Positions 21,826 through 34,430 are shown, counted from the first letter of the stretch. The stretch: 64,000 bases of DNA from Panorpa germanica (GCA_963678705.1 OY783204.1:11666759-11730758), one strand, 5' to 3'. Notes: generated from the sequence alone by a model not told the origin. Numbers and translations are program-made.

Positions 21826-24800
21826 GGGCACGTGTTACTTTCTTCTGCTGTAGTTAAAGTAATTGATAGTAATGGTAAATTAATTTTCGCACGCGCTTTA
21901 TGAAACAAAGGAAACCAAACTACTTTTGTAACCAAACAATTAGCGAACAGGTTAAAGGCAACTTCTACACCCATGAATGTAGCTATATCTGGTATAGGCA
22001 AAACTAAGACAAACATAACGTCTAAGATAAACGTTCAACTTGAATCACTAGCTACAACTTATTAGACACCTGTTAACTGTTTAATTTTTCACAAAATAAC
22101 TGACAACATACCACATACGAATTTAGACGTAACTAGTCTAAAAATTCCCTCACACATTTAATTAGCATACCCACAATTTAACAAGTCTAATCGCGTAGAC
22201 CTGCTGCTAGGAGCAGACATTTTTTAGAACCTTCTGCGGGTAGGAAAGATACGTTTAATTAGTATTCTTATAAGCGTTTAGAAAACCACACTTGGTTAGA
22301 TTGTAATAGGAACTAAAGCAGCTAATGGTAACGTACGATCACATTGTTATTATTCACAAATACAGAATCAACTTTCCAAGTTCTGGCCAAATTAATCTTT
22401 AGAAAGCTGTAGTTTACATACTGCGGAAGAATTAGCCTGCAAAGACCATTTTAAACGAACCACAATTCGTGACCCCTTTGGTCGGTTTCTTGTTACTATC
22501 CCTTTTAAAAAACCAACAACGCTATTAGGAAATTTAAAGAATAACGCTACAAATCGTTTTTTATAGCTTAAAAAGAAACTGTAACCAGACACTGAGTTAA
22601 GGAAATTGTATAGATCTTTTATGGAAGAGTACATTTCGTTAGACCATATGACCCTTAATCCTGTCTAAACAGCCATGGATATTTCATACTTTTAACCGCA
22701 CCATGGTGTGTTGAAACAAAGTAGAACCACGAGTAAACTTCGAGTAGTATTCAACGGCTCTATGCCTACCACAACAGGCATCTCACTGAACGAGCTACAG
22801 ACTAATGGCCCTACTATTCAAAGTTATCTCTTTATATTACTAACTAAATTTCGTTTATATACTTACGTCGTGATAGCAGATATAGCTATGATGTATGGTC
22901 AAGTGCTGGTAGATTCGTCGCAAAGATATTTGCGGCTAATCCTTTGGCGTTATGAGCCCGTCGAACCATTATTAGCGTATCGGTTAAATACTGTTACTTA
23001 CAACACGGCAGCCGCATCATTTTTAGCTGTAAGAGCTTCACTCGGCTAGGTTATGAATCACAAGTCATAAATCCTAAAGCAGCGGATTTAATATTAAACG
23101 ACTTTTACGTTGACGATCTGAATACCGGTTCTTACGATTTAGCAGAGCCTTCGAACCGTTGTGTTGAAATTAATACTATTTTATCCAGTGCGGGTTTTAA
23201 ACTTAAAAAGTGGATAGCTAATTCACCTACTGTACTTTCAAATATAAAAAATGATAGGTTTGATAAGTTCTTTCATTTAGATTTAGGCGACTCAAATCAT
23301 TTAAAGACATCAGGCGTCAAGTGAAACTCAATCTCAGACGAATTTAAATACAACATCACTCCTATTAAGGAACCTGATAAAGTCACAAAGCGCTCAATAT
23401 TGTCTTTTGTGGCTAAAATCTTCGATCCGTTAGGATTATTATCTTCCTGTATCATTCCCTTTGAAAAAATGATGCAAGAACTACTGTTTTTAAAACTACA
23501 TTGGGACAATGAAATTCCTTCAAGTTTACACGAGATTTGAATATTTTTATTTAAACACTTGCCTGATATTAATAATATTTCTATCCCACGCATGGTTATT
23601 ATAGTCGATTTTATTAGAATAGAGCTACATAACTTTTGCGATGCTTCAGAGCTTGCTTTTGGTGCTTGCATTTATTTTAAGAGTGTAAATAAGCAAGGAG
23701 CGTCTAAAGTCTACTTAGTTCATTCCAAGTCGAAAGTAGCCCCTCTAAAAACTTTAAGTATCCCCTGTTTAGAGTTGTGCGCAGCTTTAATTTTGGCTAG
23801 AATGACACAAAAGCTTTTAAGTATTACACCTAAAATGTATATAAAGTTTTCTTATGGTCATGTAATAAGTTCTGTACCTCTGACAGAAGCGTTTTTCATT
23901 ATCCCTTTAGGATTACTAGCGTCGATTATGCTGGCCCTATTATTATAAAAAATCGTTATAGTCGCGGTAGCAATTTAATCTAGTCATATATTTGTCTGTT
24001 TATATGTTTCGCTACTAAAGCAGTACACCTGGAATTAGTAACAGAATTATCGACTCAATGTTTCGTGGCAAATCTTAATCGTTTTATTTCGCGTCGAGGA
24101 AAGCCGTCGACCATATATTCTGATAACGGTACTAATTTTGTAGGAACATGCAATGTACTTGCTAAGTTTTTGTCAAATAAGTCAAATTCATCTAAATTGT
24201 CTATCTCTGATTTTGAATTATCTATAATATGGAAATTAATTCCGCCACGTTCCCCACATTTTGGTGGTTTATGGGAAGCAAATATCAAGTCTACTAAGAG
24301 TCATTTAAAAAAGGCACTTTTAAATAGTCATTTATCTTATGAAGATACGTACACAATCTTGAATCAAATAGAAGCAATATTAAACTCCCGCCCTCTTTAT
24401 CCAATGTCATCAGATCTGACTGTTAATGACCTGACTCCCATCACTCCTGGACACTTACTTATTGGTCGTCAAATTACCAGCAACATGCCTGCAGCAGGCG
24501 CACCTGTTAATTTAAACCAGATGCAACGTTTTGCACATGTGCAAGAACGAGTTCAGCAGTACTGGAAAAGGTGGACTTCTGATTATATAAACCATTGCCA
24601 ACAACGTAGTAAATGGAAAACTTCAAACAATACGAAACTTCATATAGGATCATTACTCATGATTCATGAAGACCATTTAGCACCAACACAATGGGCAATT
24701 GGCCGCATCATCAAACTGTTATCAGAAAACGATTCACTCACGAGAGTTGCTGTTCTTAAGACAAAGTTTAGAGAAATAACCAAGGCTGTCAAGCGTCTCG

Positions 24801-24868
24801 CCCATCTGCCATTGGACAATCTTGATCTGCCCTCAGCATATCAACCGGTGGAGCATGGAGAAGAATAG
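21826..24868 (+). pseudogene. BEL pol (C3) with open integrase, RNase H/integrase-N deletion
   Basis: Protease region with stops; RT blocks LRVVFNGSMP (about 22738), YVVIADIAMMY and FYVDDLNTGS (about 23104); RNase H to LSITP, then a deletion of about 0.9 kb that removes the third RNase H Asp block and the integrase zinc region. The integrase core is well preserved: VDYAGP (about 23920), YSDNGTNFVG (24116-24145) and GGLWEANIKS (about 24263), i.e. Asp, Asp, Glu, in a frame open from 24065 to TAG 24866-24868. That stop lies inside the LTR. Shared stops are at 22297-22299 (TAG) and 23538-23540 (TGA). Confidence 0.85.
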
Positions 24869-25336
24869 CTTAAAGAAATTTTGTCTCTAGACAAACCGTG
24901 TTTCGTCTTTTTTGTTGTAAAGTATTTTATTGTTCTTAATTTATTATTTCGTTATAATTTTTGTAATTTCATTTTTAAAACTTCATTGTTCGCACAATGT
25001 TACCTTAATTCGTTTGTATTTGCGCCACCAGAGACCTCTGTTATCTACCAGATTACAGCTAGTCACAATCCCTTCTCCTTTTCCTGGCCTATATAAGTGA
25101 CTGCGCTATTATCAGAGCAGTTCTTACGTCTCTTAGCAACTTTGTTACTACTTTATTAATATCTACTTTATTATTAGCTACTCCTTTACTACTTACTAAA
25201 TTATTGCTATCAATTTATTACTAGCTACCTTATTATATTTTAAGTGTAAATTATTGTTATATTAATTTTTATATAAAATTTAAGTGAAGATATTTAATTT
25301 CCTGTGCTAAAAATTCGCACGATATGCTTATTAACA
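24856..25336 (+). repeat. BEL LTR shared by C3 and C4 (short type)
   Basis: 481 bp. Near-identical to 30786-31266 and lacks the same 43 bp after GTTATATTAATTTTTA. A primer-site variant TTGTCCTTCGAGCCGGAT follows at 25339. Confidence 0.9.
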
Positions 25337-26514
25337 TTTTGTCCTTCGAGCCGGATACTGTTAACTAACATTTGATCCGTTCGAGCCGGATTTTGGAGCA
25401 GAAAATTAATCCTAATCAGCGCATCAGTACTTAAAGTCTCACAGAACATCCATTTAACATCAAGTCTTTTACGAATCGGATGCTGATCAACTACATTGAT
25501 TTATAATCAACTTACAATTGATCCAAGACCATCATTTCATCCTACAAGATCTCTTCAGGACAAACAACTATACAAGGTCTTTCGAGTTTTAATACCGTAA
25601 AGACTTTGAGACATCACAGGAAGTCACAAGTAGAGGAAAAGAAGTCACAAGTAGAAGAAAAGAAGTCACAACGAAATCAATCGTATACTGAGACGTACGC
25701 GTAGAATCCATCTGAGTAATCACCACAGCTACTGAGTCATCCATACATCAGGCACAGAGTGGCGACCAATGGTAAAATAATCTTACCTTATTCTTTCATT
25801 TATACCTCGTCCCGTTTGATATTGCTTCTCTCTTCGATCCAAGTACCTTTTTTTATGATAATTGGTAGATTTTTTGGATCAGCATAAGAGATTGTTAATT
25901 TATTAAACAAGACTTAGTTTATTTCACCAAATAACCACATTAACGATAAATCTTAGCAGTTACATTGTAGATTCAAGTAGCGTTTTCTATTCTTTTCTAT
26001 CATATATGGTTTATTAAGCATTGACTCGACTGTTCATGTGCACCCCGTGTTTTTTATATAGTCAAATTTTATTTATATAGTTATATTCGTTATCTATATA
26101 AAATCACTTAAACAAAAGCCTTATTATGTTATCATCTTTAGTTCTTTGAAAATTGTTAAACATTCCAGATCACCCCTGGCACGCGTTTACAATTGTTTCT
26201 TTAAAGTATTGTATAATAACCTAGAGTTTAACAATATTGTTCTTTGCAGCATTGTAATATTTTTTCATTAGAATACTTACTGGTTTTAAATTTTAAACTG
26301 TTAAACATTTAATCATTTTGAATTACTTTATTCTTCCCTTTGGTAATTGTAATTTACATTTTAATTATTGGAATTTACATTTAACTTTATTTTCAATAAC
26401 TTTGCATTTTGATTAAGTTTTAAAATATATTTATCATTTGATAATTTAATTCAACCTAAATAATTATTTTAGTATTTTGCCATCTTTTGTTTTGAAAATC
26501 AATCATTTGCAATT

Positions 26515-27753
26515 ATGGTTAATCTAAAGAAGCTAAATGCCATGTTGCATTCTTGTCAAGCTAATTTAGAAATATATACTAAATTAATAAAGAAAGTTAA
26601 CGTAAACGATCCATCCACGTACAATATCCAAGGCATTAAAACGTATAAGAGAATTTGTTCCCCATTATTTTCCGAACTTAGCAACATCTGTATAGATATA
26701 CAATTAATGGTTGCTGATGATAATGAGGAAAGGGCACGCATTGACAAAATCCGTGAAGAATTCAATATTAAATATTTACCTTTAGAATCAATTTTCAATG
26801 AAATATTGATCGATTCTAATTCGCCACCCGTTTCTTTTGATTTGCGTTCAAACCACAATACCGACAATGACATTGAGCTACCCCGTATAGGCGTACCAGA
26901 CTTTCATGATGACATATCCGAATGGCATTTATTTAAGTCAAGCTACGTAAGCCTAATACATTGTCAGAACAGGTTTAACAATTACAAAAAGCTCCATCTC
27001 TTGCGAAGCTGTCTAAAAGGTGCAGCTCTTGACATAATTACTTCTATAGAAATCGAGGCTAAAAATTATGAGTTGTGTTGGAATCTTATTCTCGAAGCAT
27101 GTGACAATAACGGAAAGATAGTTTCCCATCATATAGAATCGTTCTTGAACATCCCGAATCTGATTACTGAGTCCAGTGGTAGTTTAAGAACCACAGCCGC
27201 TACTATCTGAAAACATGTCAAATTTCTTGAAAATAGCATTCTTGTAAAACACAGATGAAACCAACTCGTCACCGTATTAACATCATAAAAGTTAGACGCT
27301 ACCACAAAGGCTCACTGGCAGTCTAGTCCGCAATCTAAAGCAGATTATCAAACAGTGGATTCCCTCTTACCCTTTATGTTAGAAAGAGCCCACAAATTAG
27401 ACGAATAAAGCGATAACTTTAAAATCGGTAGGAAATCTAAATCTCAACGCTCATTAGTTGTAGCAAAGCAAAATAAAAAACATTTTTGTAGTGATACCCA
27501 TCGTGTTTACCAATGTAAAGCTTTCCTAAAATTGTCCATTTCCGCACGCATTAAAGAATGTTAAAAGCGTACGTTATGTTTAGATTGTTTAAAGAAAGGA
27601 CACAACACTACGAAGTGCCCTTTTACTTTTCTCTGCAATATATGCAACAAACAACATTACACGCTTTTACATTTAGCTATATCTCAATCTGATTCACTAC
27701 AGCCAAGTACTTTCAGTGTAACATTCACTAGTCAAGTAGTAAACTTAGAGCAC
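26515..27753 (+). pseudogene. BEL gag (C4)
   Basis: A 231-codon frame opens at ATG 26515 and ends at TGA 27208-27210. It carries an N-terminal helical region, LPRIGVPDFHDDISEW (about residue 122 on), KKLHLLRSCLKGAALD and ELCWNLILEACDNN of the BEL gag core. The same reading continues after the stop with a second TGA at 27256-27258 (Trp in C2 and C3), TAA 27408-27410 and TAA 27562-27564, through Cys/His knuckles CSDTHRVYQC (about 27494), LCLDCLKKGHNTTKCP and CNICNKQHYTLLH. A full-length product would need readthrough of several stops, so this copy is dead, although its N-terminal part is intact. Confidence 0.85.
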
Positions 27754-30700
27754 GTGTTACTTTCTACGGCTGTAGTTAAAGTTACCGAGAGTAATGGTAA
27801 ATTAATTTTCGCACGCGCTTTATTGGACAATGGAAGCAAAACTAGTGTTGTAACCAAACAATTAGTGAACCGGTTAAAGGCAACTTCTACACCCTCGAAT
27901 GTAGCTATATCTCGTATAGGCAAAACTAAGACACACATAACGTCTAAAATAAGCGGTAAACTTAAATTAAAGGTAAAGCTACTACTTATAAGACATCTGT
28001 TAACTGATTATGTTTTCACAAAATAACTGACAACATACCACATACGAATTTAGACGTAACTAGTCTGAAAATTTCCTCACACATTCAAATAGCATACCCA
28101 CAATTTAACAAGTCTGATCGCGTATACTTGCTGCTAGGAGCAGACATTTATTGGAACCTTCTACGGGTAGGAAAGATACTTTTAATTAGTAATCTTATAA
28201 GCGTTCAGAAAACCACACTTGGTTAGATTGTAATAGGAACTAAAGCAGCTAATGGTAACATACGATTACATTGTTATTATTCACAAATACAGAATCAACT
28301 TTCCAAGTTCTGGACATTTAAATCTGTAAAAAGCTGTAGTTTACATACTGCAGAAGAATTAGCCTGCAAAGACCATTTTAAACGAACCACAATTCGTGAC
28401 CCCTCTGGTCGGTTTCTTGTTACTATCCCTTTCAAAAAACCAACAACGCTATTAGGAAATTTAAAGAATAACGCTACAAATCGTTTTTTATCGCTTAAAA
28501 AGAAACTGTCACCAGACACTGAGTTAAGGAATATGTATAGATCTTTTATGGAAGAGTACATTTCGTTAGACCATATGGCCTTTAATCCTGTCCAAACAGC
28601 CATGGATATTTCATACTTTTAACCGCACCATGGTGTGTTGAAACCAAGTAGTACCACGAGTAAACTTCGAGTAGTATTCAACGGCTCTATGCCTACTACA
28701 ACAGGCATTTTACTGAACGAGCTACAGGCTAATGGCCCTACTATTCAAAGTGATCTCTTTACATTACTAACTAAATTTCGTTTATATACTTACGTCGTGA
28801 TAACAGATATAGCTATGATGTATTGTCAAGTGTTGGTAAATTCGTCGCAAAGATATTTGCGGCTAATCCTTTGGCGTTTTAAGCCCGACGAACCATTATT
28901 AGCGTATCGGTTAAATACTGTTACTTACGGCACGGCAGCCGCATTATTTTTAGCTATTAGGAGCTTTACTTGGCTAGGTTATGAATCACAAGTCATAAAT
29001 CCTAAAGCAGCGGATTTAATATTAAACGACTTTTACGTTGACGATCTGAATACCGGTTCTTACGATTTAGCAGAGCCTTCGAACCGTTGTGTTGAAATTA
29101 ATTTTATTTTATGCAGTGCGGGTTTTAAACTTAAAAAGTGGATAGCTAATTCACCTACTGTACTTTCAAATATGAAAAATGATAGGTCCGATAAGTTCTT
29201 TCATTTAGATTTAGGTGACTCAAATCATTTAAAGACATTAGGCGTCAAGTGGAACTCATTCTCGGACGAATTTAAAAACAACATCACTCCTATTACGGAA
29301 CCTGATAAAGTCACAAAGCGCTCAATATTGTCTTTTGTGTCTAAATTCTTTGATCCTTTAGGATTATTATCACCCTGTATCATTCTCCTTGAAAAAATGA
29401 TGCAAGAACTACTGTTTTTGAAACTACATTGGGACAATGAAATTCCTTTAAGTTTACACGAGATTTAAATATTTTTATTCAAACACTTGCCTGATATTAA
29501 TAATATTTATATCCCAAGCAAGGTTATTATAGTCGATATAATTAGAATAGAGCTACATGGGTTTTGCGATGCTTCCGAGCTTGCTTATGGTGCTTGCATT
29601 TATTTTAAGAGTGTAAATAAGCAAGGAGCGTCTAAAGTCTATTTAGTTCATTCCAAGTCGAAAGTAGCCTCTCTAAAAACTTTAAGTATCCCCTGTTTAG
29701 AGTTGTGCGCAGCGTTAATTTTGGCTAGAATGACACAAAAGCTTTTAAGTATTACACCTAATACTGTATATAAAGTTTTCTTATGGTCATGTAATAAGTT
29801 CTTTACCCTCTGACAAAAGCGTTTTTGATTATCCCTTCAGGATTACTGGCGTCGATTATGCTGGCCCTATTATGATAAAAAATCGTTATAGTCGCGGTAG
29901 GAATTTGATCCAGTCATATATTTGTCTGTTTATATGTTTCGCTACTAAAGCAGTACACCTGGAATTAGTAACAGAATTATCGACTCAATGTTTCGTGGCA
30001 AAACTTAATCGTTTTATTTCGCGTCGAGGAAAGCCGTCGACCATATATTCTGATAACGGTACTAATTTTGTAGGAACATGCAATGTACTTGCTAAGTTTT
30101 TGTCAAATAAGTCAAATTCATCTAAATTGTCTATCTCTGCTTTTGAATTATCTATAATATGGAAATTAATTCCGCCACGTTCCCCACATTTTGGTGGTTT
30201 ATGGGAAGCAAATATCAAGTCTACTAAGAGTCATTTAAAAAAGGCACTTTTAAATAGTCATTTATCTTATGAAGATACGTACACAATCTTGAATCAAATA
30301 GAAGCAATATTAAACTCCCGCCCTCTTTATCCAATGTCATCAGATCTGACTGTTAATGACCTGACTCCCATCACTCCTGGACACTTACTTATTGGTCGTC
30401 AAATTACCAGCAACATGCCTGCAGCAGGCGCACCTGTTAATTTAAACCAGATGCAACGTTTTGCACATGTGCAAGAACGAGTTCAGCAGTACTGGAAAAG
30501 GTGGACTTCTGATTATATAAACCATTGCCAACAACGTAGTAAATGGAAAACTTCAACCAATACGAAACTTCATATAGGATCATTACTTATGATTCATGAA
30601 GACCATTTAGAACCAACACAATGAGCAATTGGCCGCATCATCAAACTGTTATCAGGAAACGATTCACTCACGAGAGTTGCTGTTCTGAAGACAAAGTTTA

Positions 30701-30798
30701 GAGAAATAACCAGGGCTGTCAAGCGTCTCGCCCATCTGCCATTGGACAATCTTGATCTGCCCTCAGCATATCAACCGGTGGAGCATGGAGAAGAATAG
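27754..30798 (+). pseudogene. BEL pol (C4): protease, RT, truncated RNase H, integrase
   Basis: Protease stretch ARALLDNGSKTSVVTKQL (about 27813-27866), where the active-site triad reads Asp-Asn-Gly. The reverse transcriptase is open for 277 codons (28635-29468) with LRVVFNGSMP, DIAMMYCQV and FYVDDLNTGS (29030-29060), ending at TAA 29466-29468, a stop position shared with C3 and C6. RNase H: HGFCDASELAYGAC (about 29560) and CLELCAA (about 29695), then the deletion at about 29788. Integrase: VDYAGP (about 29852), YSDNGTNFVG (30046-30075) and GGLWEANIKS (about 30193), open to TGA 30622-30624 (Trp in C3). The pol stop (30796-30798) lies inside the LTR. TAG 28224-28226 is shared by all copies. 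Confidence 0.85.
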
Positions 30799-31266
30799 CT
30801 TAAAGAAATTTTGCCTTTAGACAAACCGTGTTTCGTCTTTTTTGTTGTAAAGTATTTTATTGTTCTTAATTTATTATTTCGTTATAATTTTTGTAATTTC
30901 ATTTTTAAAACTTCATTGTTCACACAATGTTACCTTAATTCGTTTGTATTTGCGCCACCAGAGACCTCTGTTATCTACCAGATTACAGCTAGTCACAATC
31001 CCTTCTCCTTTTCCTGGCCTATATAAGTGACTGCGCTGTTATCAGAGCAGTTCTTACGTCTCTTAGCAACTTTGTTACTACTTTATTAATATCTACTTTA
31101 TTATTAGCTACTCCTTTACTACTTACTAATTTATTGCTATCAATTTATTACTAGCTACCTTATTATATTTTAAGTGTAAATTATTGTTATATTAATTTTT
31201 ATATAAAATTTAAGTGAAGATATTTAATTTTCTGTGCTTAAAATTCGCACGATATACTTATTAACA
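30786..31266 (+). repeat. BEL LTR shared by C4 and C5 (short type)
   Basis: 481 bp, near-identical to 24856-25336. Followed by the primer site at 31269. Confidence 0.9.
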
Positions 31267-32645
31267 TTTTGTCCTTCGAGCCGGATACTGTTAACTAACA
31301 TTTGATCCGTTCGAGCCGGATTTTGGAGCGGAAAATTAATCCTAATCAGCGCATCAGTACTTAAAGTCTCACAGAACATCCATTTAACATCAAGTCTTTT
31401 ACGAATCGGATGCTGATCTACTACAATGATTTATAATCAACTTACAATTGATCCAAGACCATCATTTCATCCTACAAGATCTCTTTAGGACAAACAACTA
31501 TACAAGGTCTTTCGAGTTTTAATACCGTAAAGACTTTGAGACATCACAGGAAGTCACAAGTAGAGGAAAAGAAGTCACAAGTAGAAGAAAAGAAGTCACA
31601 ACGAAATCAATCGTATACTGAGACGTACGCGTAGAATCCATCTGAGTAATCACCACAGCTACTGAGTCATCCATACATCAGGCACAGAGTGGCGACCAAT
31701 GGTAAAATAATCTAAACTTATTCTTTCATTTATACCTTGTCCCGTTTGATATTGCTTCTCTCTTCGATCCAAGTACCTTTTTTTATGATAATTGGTAGAT
31801 TTTTTGGATCAGCATAAGAGATTGTTAATTTAATAAACAAGACTTAGTTTATTTCACCAAATAACCACATTAACGATAAATCTTAGCAGTTACATTGTAG
31901 ATTCAAGTAGCGTTTTCTATTCTTTTCTATCATATATGGTTTATTAAGCATTGACTCGACTGTTCATGTGCTTTTTATATAGTCAAATTTTATTTATATA
32001 GTTTTATTCGTTATCTATATAAAATCACTTAAACAAAAGCCTTATTATGTTATCATCTTTAGTTCTTTGAAAATTGTTAAACATTCCAGATCACCCCTGG
32101 CACGCGTTTACAATTGTTTCTTTAAAGTATTGTATAATAACCTAGAGTTTAACAATATTGTTCTTTGCAGCATTGTAATATTTTTTCATTAGAATACTTA
32201 CTGGTTTTAAATTTTAAACTGTTAAACATTTAATCATTTTGAATTACTTTATTCTTCCCTTTGGTAATTGTAATTTACATTTTAATTATTGGAATTTACA
32301 TTAAACTTTATTTTCAATAACTTTGCATTTTGATTAAGTTTTAAAATATATTTATCATTTGATAATTTAATTCAACCTAAATAATTATTTTAGTATTTTG
32401 CCATCTTTTGTTTTAAAAATCAACCATTTGCAATTATGGTTAATCTAAAGAAGCCGAATGCCATGTTGCATTCTTGTCAAGCTAATTTAGAAATATATAC
32501 TAAATTAATAAAGAAAGTTAACGTAAACGATCCATCCACGTACAATATCGAAGGCATTAAAACGTATAAGAGAATTTGTTCCCTATTATTTTCCGAACTT
32601 AGCAACATCTGTATAGATATACAATTAATGGTTGCTGATGATAAT
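31267..32645 (+). mobile_element. BEL/Pao copy 5 (C5), truncated after the gag start
   Basis: Leader and first part of gag, nearly identical to C4 25337-26725, then lost at GCTGATGATAAT (32645), where 25 bases of unassigned sequence and the poly(T) of a minus-strand LINE follow. The leader lacks the CACCCCGTG segment at about 31971 that C4 has. Confidence 0.9.
32436..32645 (+). pseudogene. BEL gag N-terminal fragment (C5)
   Basis: ATG 32436 and about 70 gag codons (MVNLKKPNAMLHSCQAN...), matching C4 closely. The frame then runs into foreign sequence and stops. Confidence 0.85.
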
Positions 32646-32694
32646 TGTTGTAATTATATTAAATAATTAGTTTTTTTTTTTTTTTTTTTTTTTT

Positions 32695-33043
32695 ATTCCC
32701 AAGTTGGTCTCTCTGGTTCAGCACACAGTTAAAATCGCCAGCAATGATTAGAGGTAGTCTAAAGTTAATCTTCAACAGTTATCGATAGGATACGTCCATC
32801 TTCTTCACATATGCAATCTGTATTTTCTTTTCCAGGCCTTAACAAAATTGCAGTTCCTCTATTATTTATGAAAATGTTCGAGATATAGGAATAAGGTTTA
32901 AAGAAACTTAAATTTTCTATATAAACTTCTTGTAATAAAATTATGTCCAAATCGTGGTCTGTAATAAATTGTTTCAGCATAATTTTAGATGTTACAGAGG
33001 ATAATCCATTGATATTAAATGTTGCAAATGTTCTTAGTACCAT
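32695..33043 (-). pseudogene. LINE ORF2 N-terminal fragment: APE-type endonuclease
   Basis: This domain nicks target DNA for target-primed reverse transcription. The minus-strand frame from 33043 begins MVLRTFATFNINGLSS, then DLDIILLQEVYIE (the Glu of the active site) and NNRGTAILLRPG. After ITVED (32768) the frame is lost and about 30 residues are missing. A second piece LPLIIAGDFNCVLNQRDQLG (about 32755-32700), the Gly-Asp-Phe-Asn block, runs straight into poly(A). No reverse transcriptase is present. Confidence 0.8.
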
Positions 33044-33140
33044 ATTTATAAGATATTGAATAAATTAGGGTTATTCAATTGTTTTATCTTTTATATCCAT
33101 TGCTTTTCCTGTCACTTTTTTTTGTTTCTTTCGTCTTTTG

Positions 33141-34052
33141 TTATTTTTCTTTTTTTTTTTCCAATCCTATATCCATTTTGGATGCAGCGGAATTATCTGA
33201 GCAATCTTCAATTTCAGAATTTGCCAAAGTATCTTCATTTGACGATGATTCTACAATTTTTCTCTTAATTTCTTTGTGTGCTGTAGGAATTTTGGACAAA
33301 TTATCATTATTATTTACAATCGCAATAGTATCATCATTAGTAGCTGTTGAAATGATTTTTGTTTCATTTTGCGTATTTTTTGGCATTAAGGGTGGAAAAA
33401 TTGAATTATTGACAAAACTTAATTCTTCATTTTTTGATTCAGTTGGAACAACACAATCAGTTACCGCTTAGTCATTCATTGTATTCCCCGCAGTGGCTGC
33501 ATAGCTGCGTGCGAAACCATTTGAATTTATTCTGTTGCTAATTTTAGTATCTTGTCCTAATTGGTCTTCTCTATCACAAAACCTACAAGTTTTCTTTTGG
33601 GTAGCATAGCTAACCCAAACCTTTCTGCCAATCATTGGTATATACGACGGGATTTCTTTCTTCAAAATCATCTTTATTGCTCTTGTTCCGTTATAAACTG
33701 GGAAAGGCATATCTCTAGCCCATGTTTCTTTTTTGATGCTAATAACTGTACCATATCCTTGTAGTGCGTGTTGTATCGTTATATCTTGAATTTCATATTC
33801 TATATTGTGCATTCTTACAATTGTGAATTTATCGGCTCTTTCTATATACACATTATAATTATTGTCATCCGTACCTTTGTAAATTATTTTCCTATTTGTC
33901 ATTTCAATAATGTTATCAATTAATAAATGTTCTGCAATTTTCACAATCATCTTGTTTCCATTCACTTGATTTGCCATCACATCTTCCACTGATAATTTTA
34001 AATCGTTTTTTAAAAATAAGTGTAATTCGGTAAACGTCATTCTATAAATCAC
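33141..34052 (-). pseudogene. LINE ORF1 (gag-like, zinc knuckle), one in-frame stop
   Basis: ATG at 34052 on the minus strand, open for 194 codons to TAA 33468-33470, then continuing in the same frame to 33141. ORF1 proteins of this type bind element RNA. The order fits LINEs with a gag-like ORF1: a mixed N-terminal domain, TRAIKMILKKEIPSYI, RKVWVSYATQKKTCRFC and a partial Cys/His knuckle (CRFC then DREDQLGQ, with the usual His and last Cys not evident), then a Ser/Asn/Glu-rich tail ending in Lys-rich sequence. Exact clade not determined. Confidence 0.7.
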
Positions 34053-34430
34053 TTCGACGAAGTCTACACTTACGGTGTTTTTCCTATTATTATTTTTTAT
34101 TTTTTTTAATCAAATCAAATTCTTACACATATTTATTAATTTATGATAATTTATTTAAATTATTTAAATAATTTTTTAAATACATTTATTTTTAAAATCT
34201 TGTATTCACCGCCAATTATAAATATATGTGTTTTCATAGTAAAGTAAGATACCAGTGTAGATATTATTGTAGATACCATCGTAGTACTAGCACAAGGAAC
34301 ACACGAGCCATCTGCGATTGGTAACACTAACGAAAAGTACCGAGAGTGTTTCGTTATGACGAATGAGGTTCTGTTAGCTTGTAAATCCAAACGTGATACG
34401 AGAAGGACGCTCTTTGTGAAACCATTGCTG

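Larger units (their letters stand above)
19960..25336 (+). mobile_element. BEL/Pao copy 3 (C3), internally deleted
   Basis: Primer site at 19962, leader with an extra ~65-bp segment near 20632-20690 not seen in C2/C4, a deletion removing the gag start (around 21015), most of pol, and an RNase H-to-integrase deletion at about 23860 identical in position to C4. The 3' LTR (24856-25336) is of the short 481-bp type while the 5' LTR is of the long type, so the copy is a recombinant. Confidence 0.85.
25337..31266 (+). mobile_element. BEL/Pao copy 4 (C4), best-preserved copy
   Basis: Leader, gag, protease, RT, RNase H, the same RNase H/integrase deletion as C3, integrase and 3' LTR 30786-31266. With its flanking LTR it forms a 5930-bp unit whose first ~1.86 kb (LTR, leader, gag start) is repeated almost exactly as C5 at 30786-32645. 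Confidence 0.9.
32671..34430 (-). mobile_element. Non-LTR retrotransposon (LINE) 5' fragment with internal poly(A) tail
   Basis: On the minus strand: a 5' untranslated region (about 34430-34053, boundary uncertain), ORF1, the start of ORF2 (endonuclease), then abruptly a poly(A) tail (T24 at 32671-32694). LINE copies normally lose the 5' end and keep the 3' end; this one is the reverse. It sits between BEL C5 and satellite array B without a clear target duplication. Confidence 0.75.

Noticed and set aside
33056-33471. Plus-strand open frames across the LINE ORF1 region
   Set aside because: They are antisense shadows of the minus-strand ORF1, which has recognisable gag-like features.
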